Assembly: GCA_023135255.1 (NCBI GenBank)
Contig: JAGLTN010000374.1
Coordinates: 1-16,319, forward strand
Direction: 5' to 3'
Source: Planctomycetota bacterium
GTDB taxonomy: Bacteria; Planctomycetota; Phycisphaerae; Sedimentisphaerales; Anaerobacaceae
Length of the DNA stretch: 16,319 nucleotides
Of the stretch, positions 16,117-16,319 are shown piece after piece (position 1 is the first letter of the stretch; each line of letters begins with the position of its first letter). Both the position numbers and the translations under genes were made by a program. Below the pieces are notes generated by a model. That model had not been told where the DNA came from and did no database searches. It saw only the letters and a program-made list of their open reading frames with translations.

Positions 16117-16319
16117 GTGTTGATGGCTCGGAAAGATGAGTACTATGTTAGGCGGTGTCTTCGGGGTCATATAGACGATTATCGTCACCTTGTTAGGCGT
16201 TATGAAGGTGTGCTACTGGGGCACCTGGCCGGGAGGTTGGGCCGCATGGATGCTGCCGAGGATGTGGCTCAGGAGTCTATGGTAAGGGCTTACTTTAAAT
16301 TGTCCGAATTGGAGAAACC
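16117..16319 (+). CDS. ECF-type sigma factor, 3'-truncated by window edge
   Basis: The visible part encodes MARKDEYYVRRCLRGHIDDY, then RHLVRRYEGVLLGHLAGRLG, followed by MDAAEDVAQESMVRAYFKL, which matches sigma-70 region 2 of ECF factors. In particular the DAAEDVAQESMVRAY helix is diagnostic. Two starts are possible: GTG at 16117, 7 bases after AGGA, or ATG at 16123, 13 bases after it; the spacing favours GTG. It follows the strong terminator of the preceding sigma operon and is therefore separately transcribed. It shares only general family similarity with the sigma factor at 14133, and about half of its codons end in G or C. Its regulon and partner lie outside the window. Confidence 0.88.
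   Translation, partial: MLMARKDEYYVRRCLRGHIDDYRHLVRRYEGVLLGHLAGRLGRMDAAEDVAQESMVRAYFKLSELEK

Overview
The window looks like a chromosomal segment of a planctomycete, most likely a Phycisphaerae/Sedimentisphaerales-type bacterium. This is inferred from several traits together: moderately AT-rich DNA, three consecutive PEP-CTERM surface proteins, a GH78 rhamnosidase lipoprotein, a stand-alone divergent GroES-like gene, and ECF sigma factors followed by a large membrane-anchored partner protein. No 16S rRNA or other taxonomic marker is present, so the lineage is tentative.

Left part (1-2630, + strand): the 3' two-thirds or so of topA (DNA topoisomerase I, cut by the window edge) is followed 4 bases later by a short GroES/Cpn10-like gene. 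A compact palindromic element and a hairpin terminator come next. On the opposite strand (2731-4796) sit three PEP-CTERM proteins, probably one transcript read from right to left. A good sigma-70-type promoter lies about 350 bases upstream of the first of them, so the leader is unusually long; it holds hairpins and a possible 42-codon reading frame.

Middle part (5347-13388, all - strand): in transcription order guaB (IMP dehydrogenase), guaA (GMP synthase), a PAP2-family membrane phosphatase, a GH78 alpha-L-rhamnosidase lipoprotein, and an AlaC-like aminotransferase. guaB has a near-consensus promoter and a short leader. guaA, the phosphatase and the rhamnosidase follow with gaps of only 42-47 bases and no terminator that I can see, so they may be co-transcribed. 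The aminotransferase has its own candidate promoter and ends at an A-tract/T-tract terminator.

Right part (13639-16319, + strand): a small membrane-anchored protein built of three cysteine-bearing repeats with its own strong terminator; an ECF sigma factor overlapping by ATGA with a 430-residue single-pass membrane protein (a probable regulator or envelope sensor), again with a strong terminator; and the start of a second ECF sigma factor cut by the window edge.

Most genes are housekeeping or typical surface and regulatory genes of this phylum. No defence system, CRISPR array, transposase, tRNA or rRNA was seen. The least explained items are the cysteine-repeat protein, the long leader of the PEP-CTERM genes, the palindromic element after the GroES-like gene, the PAP2 protein with altered active-site arginines, and a possible internal translation start in the sigma-factor partner.
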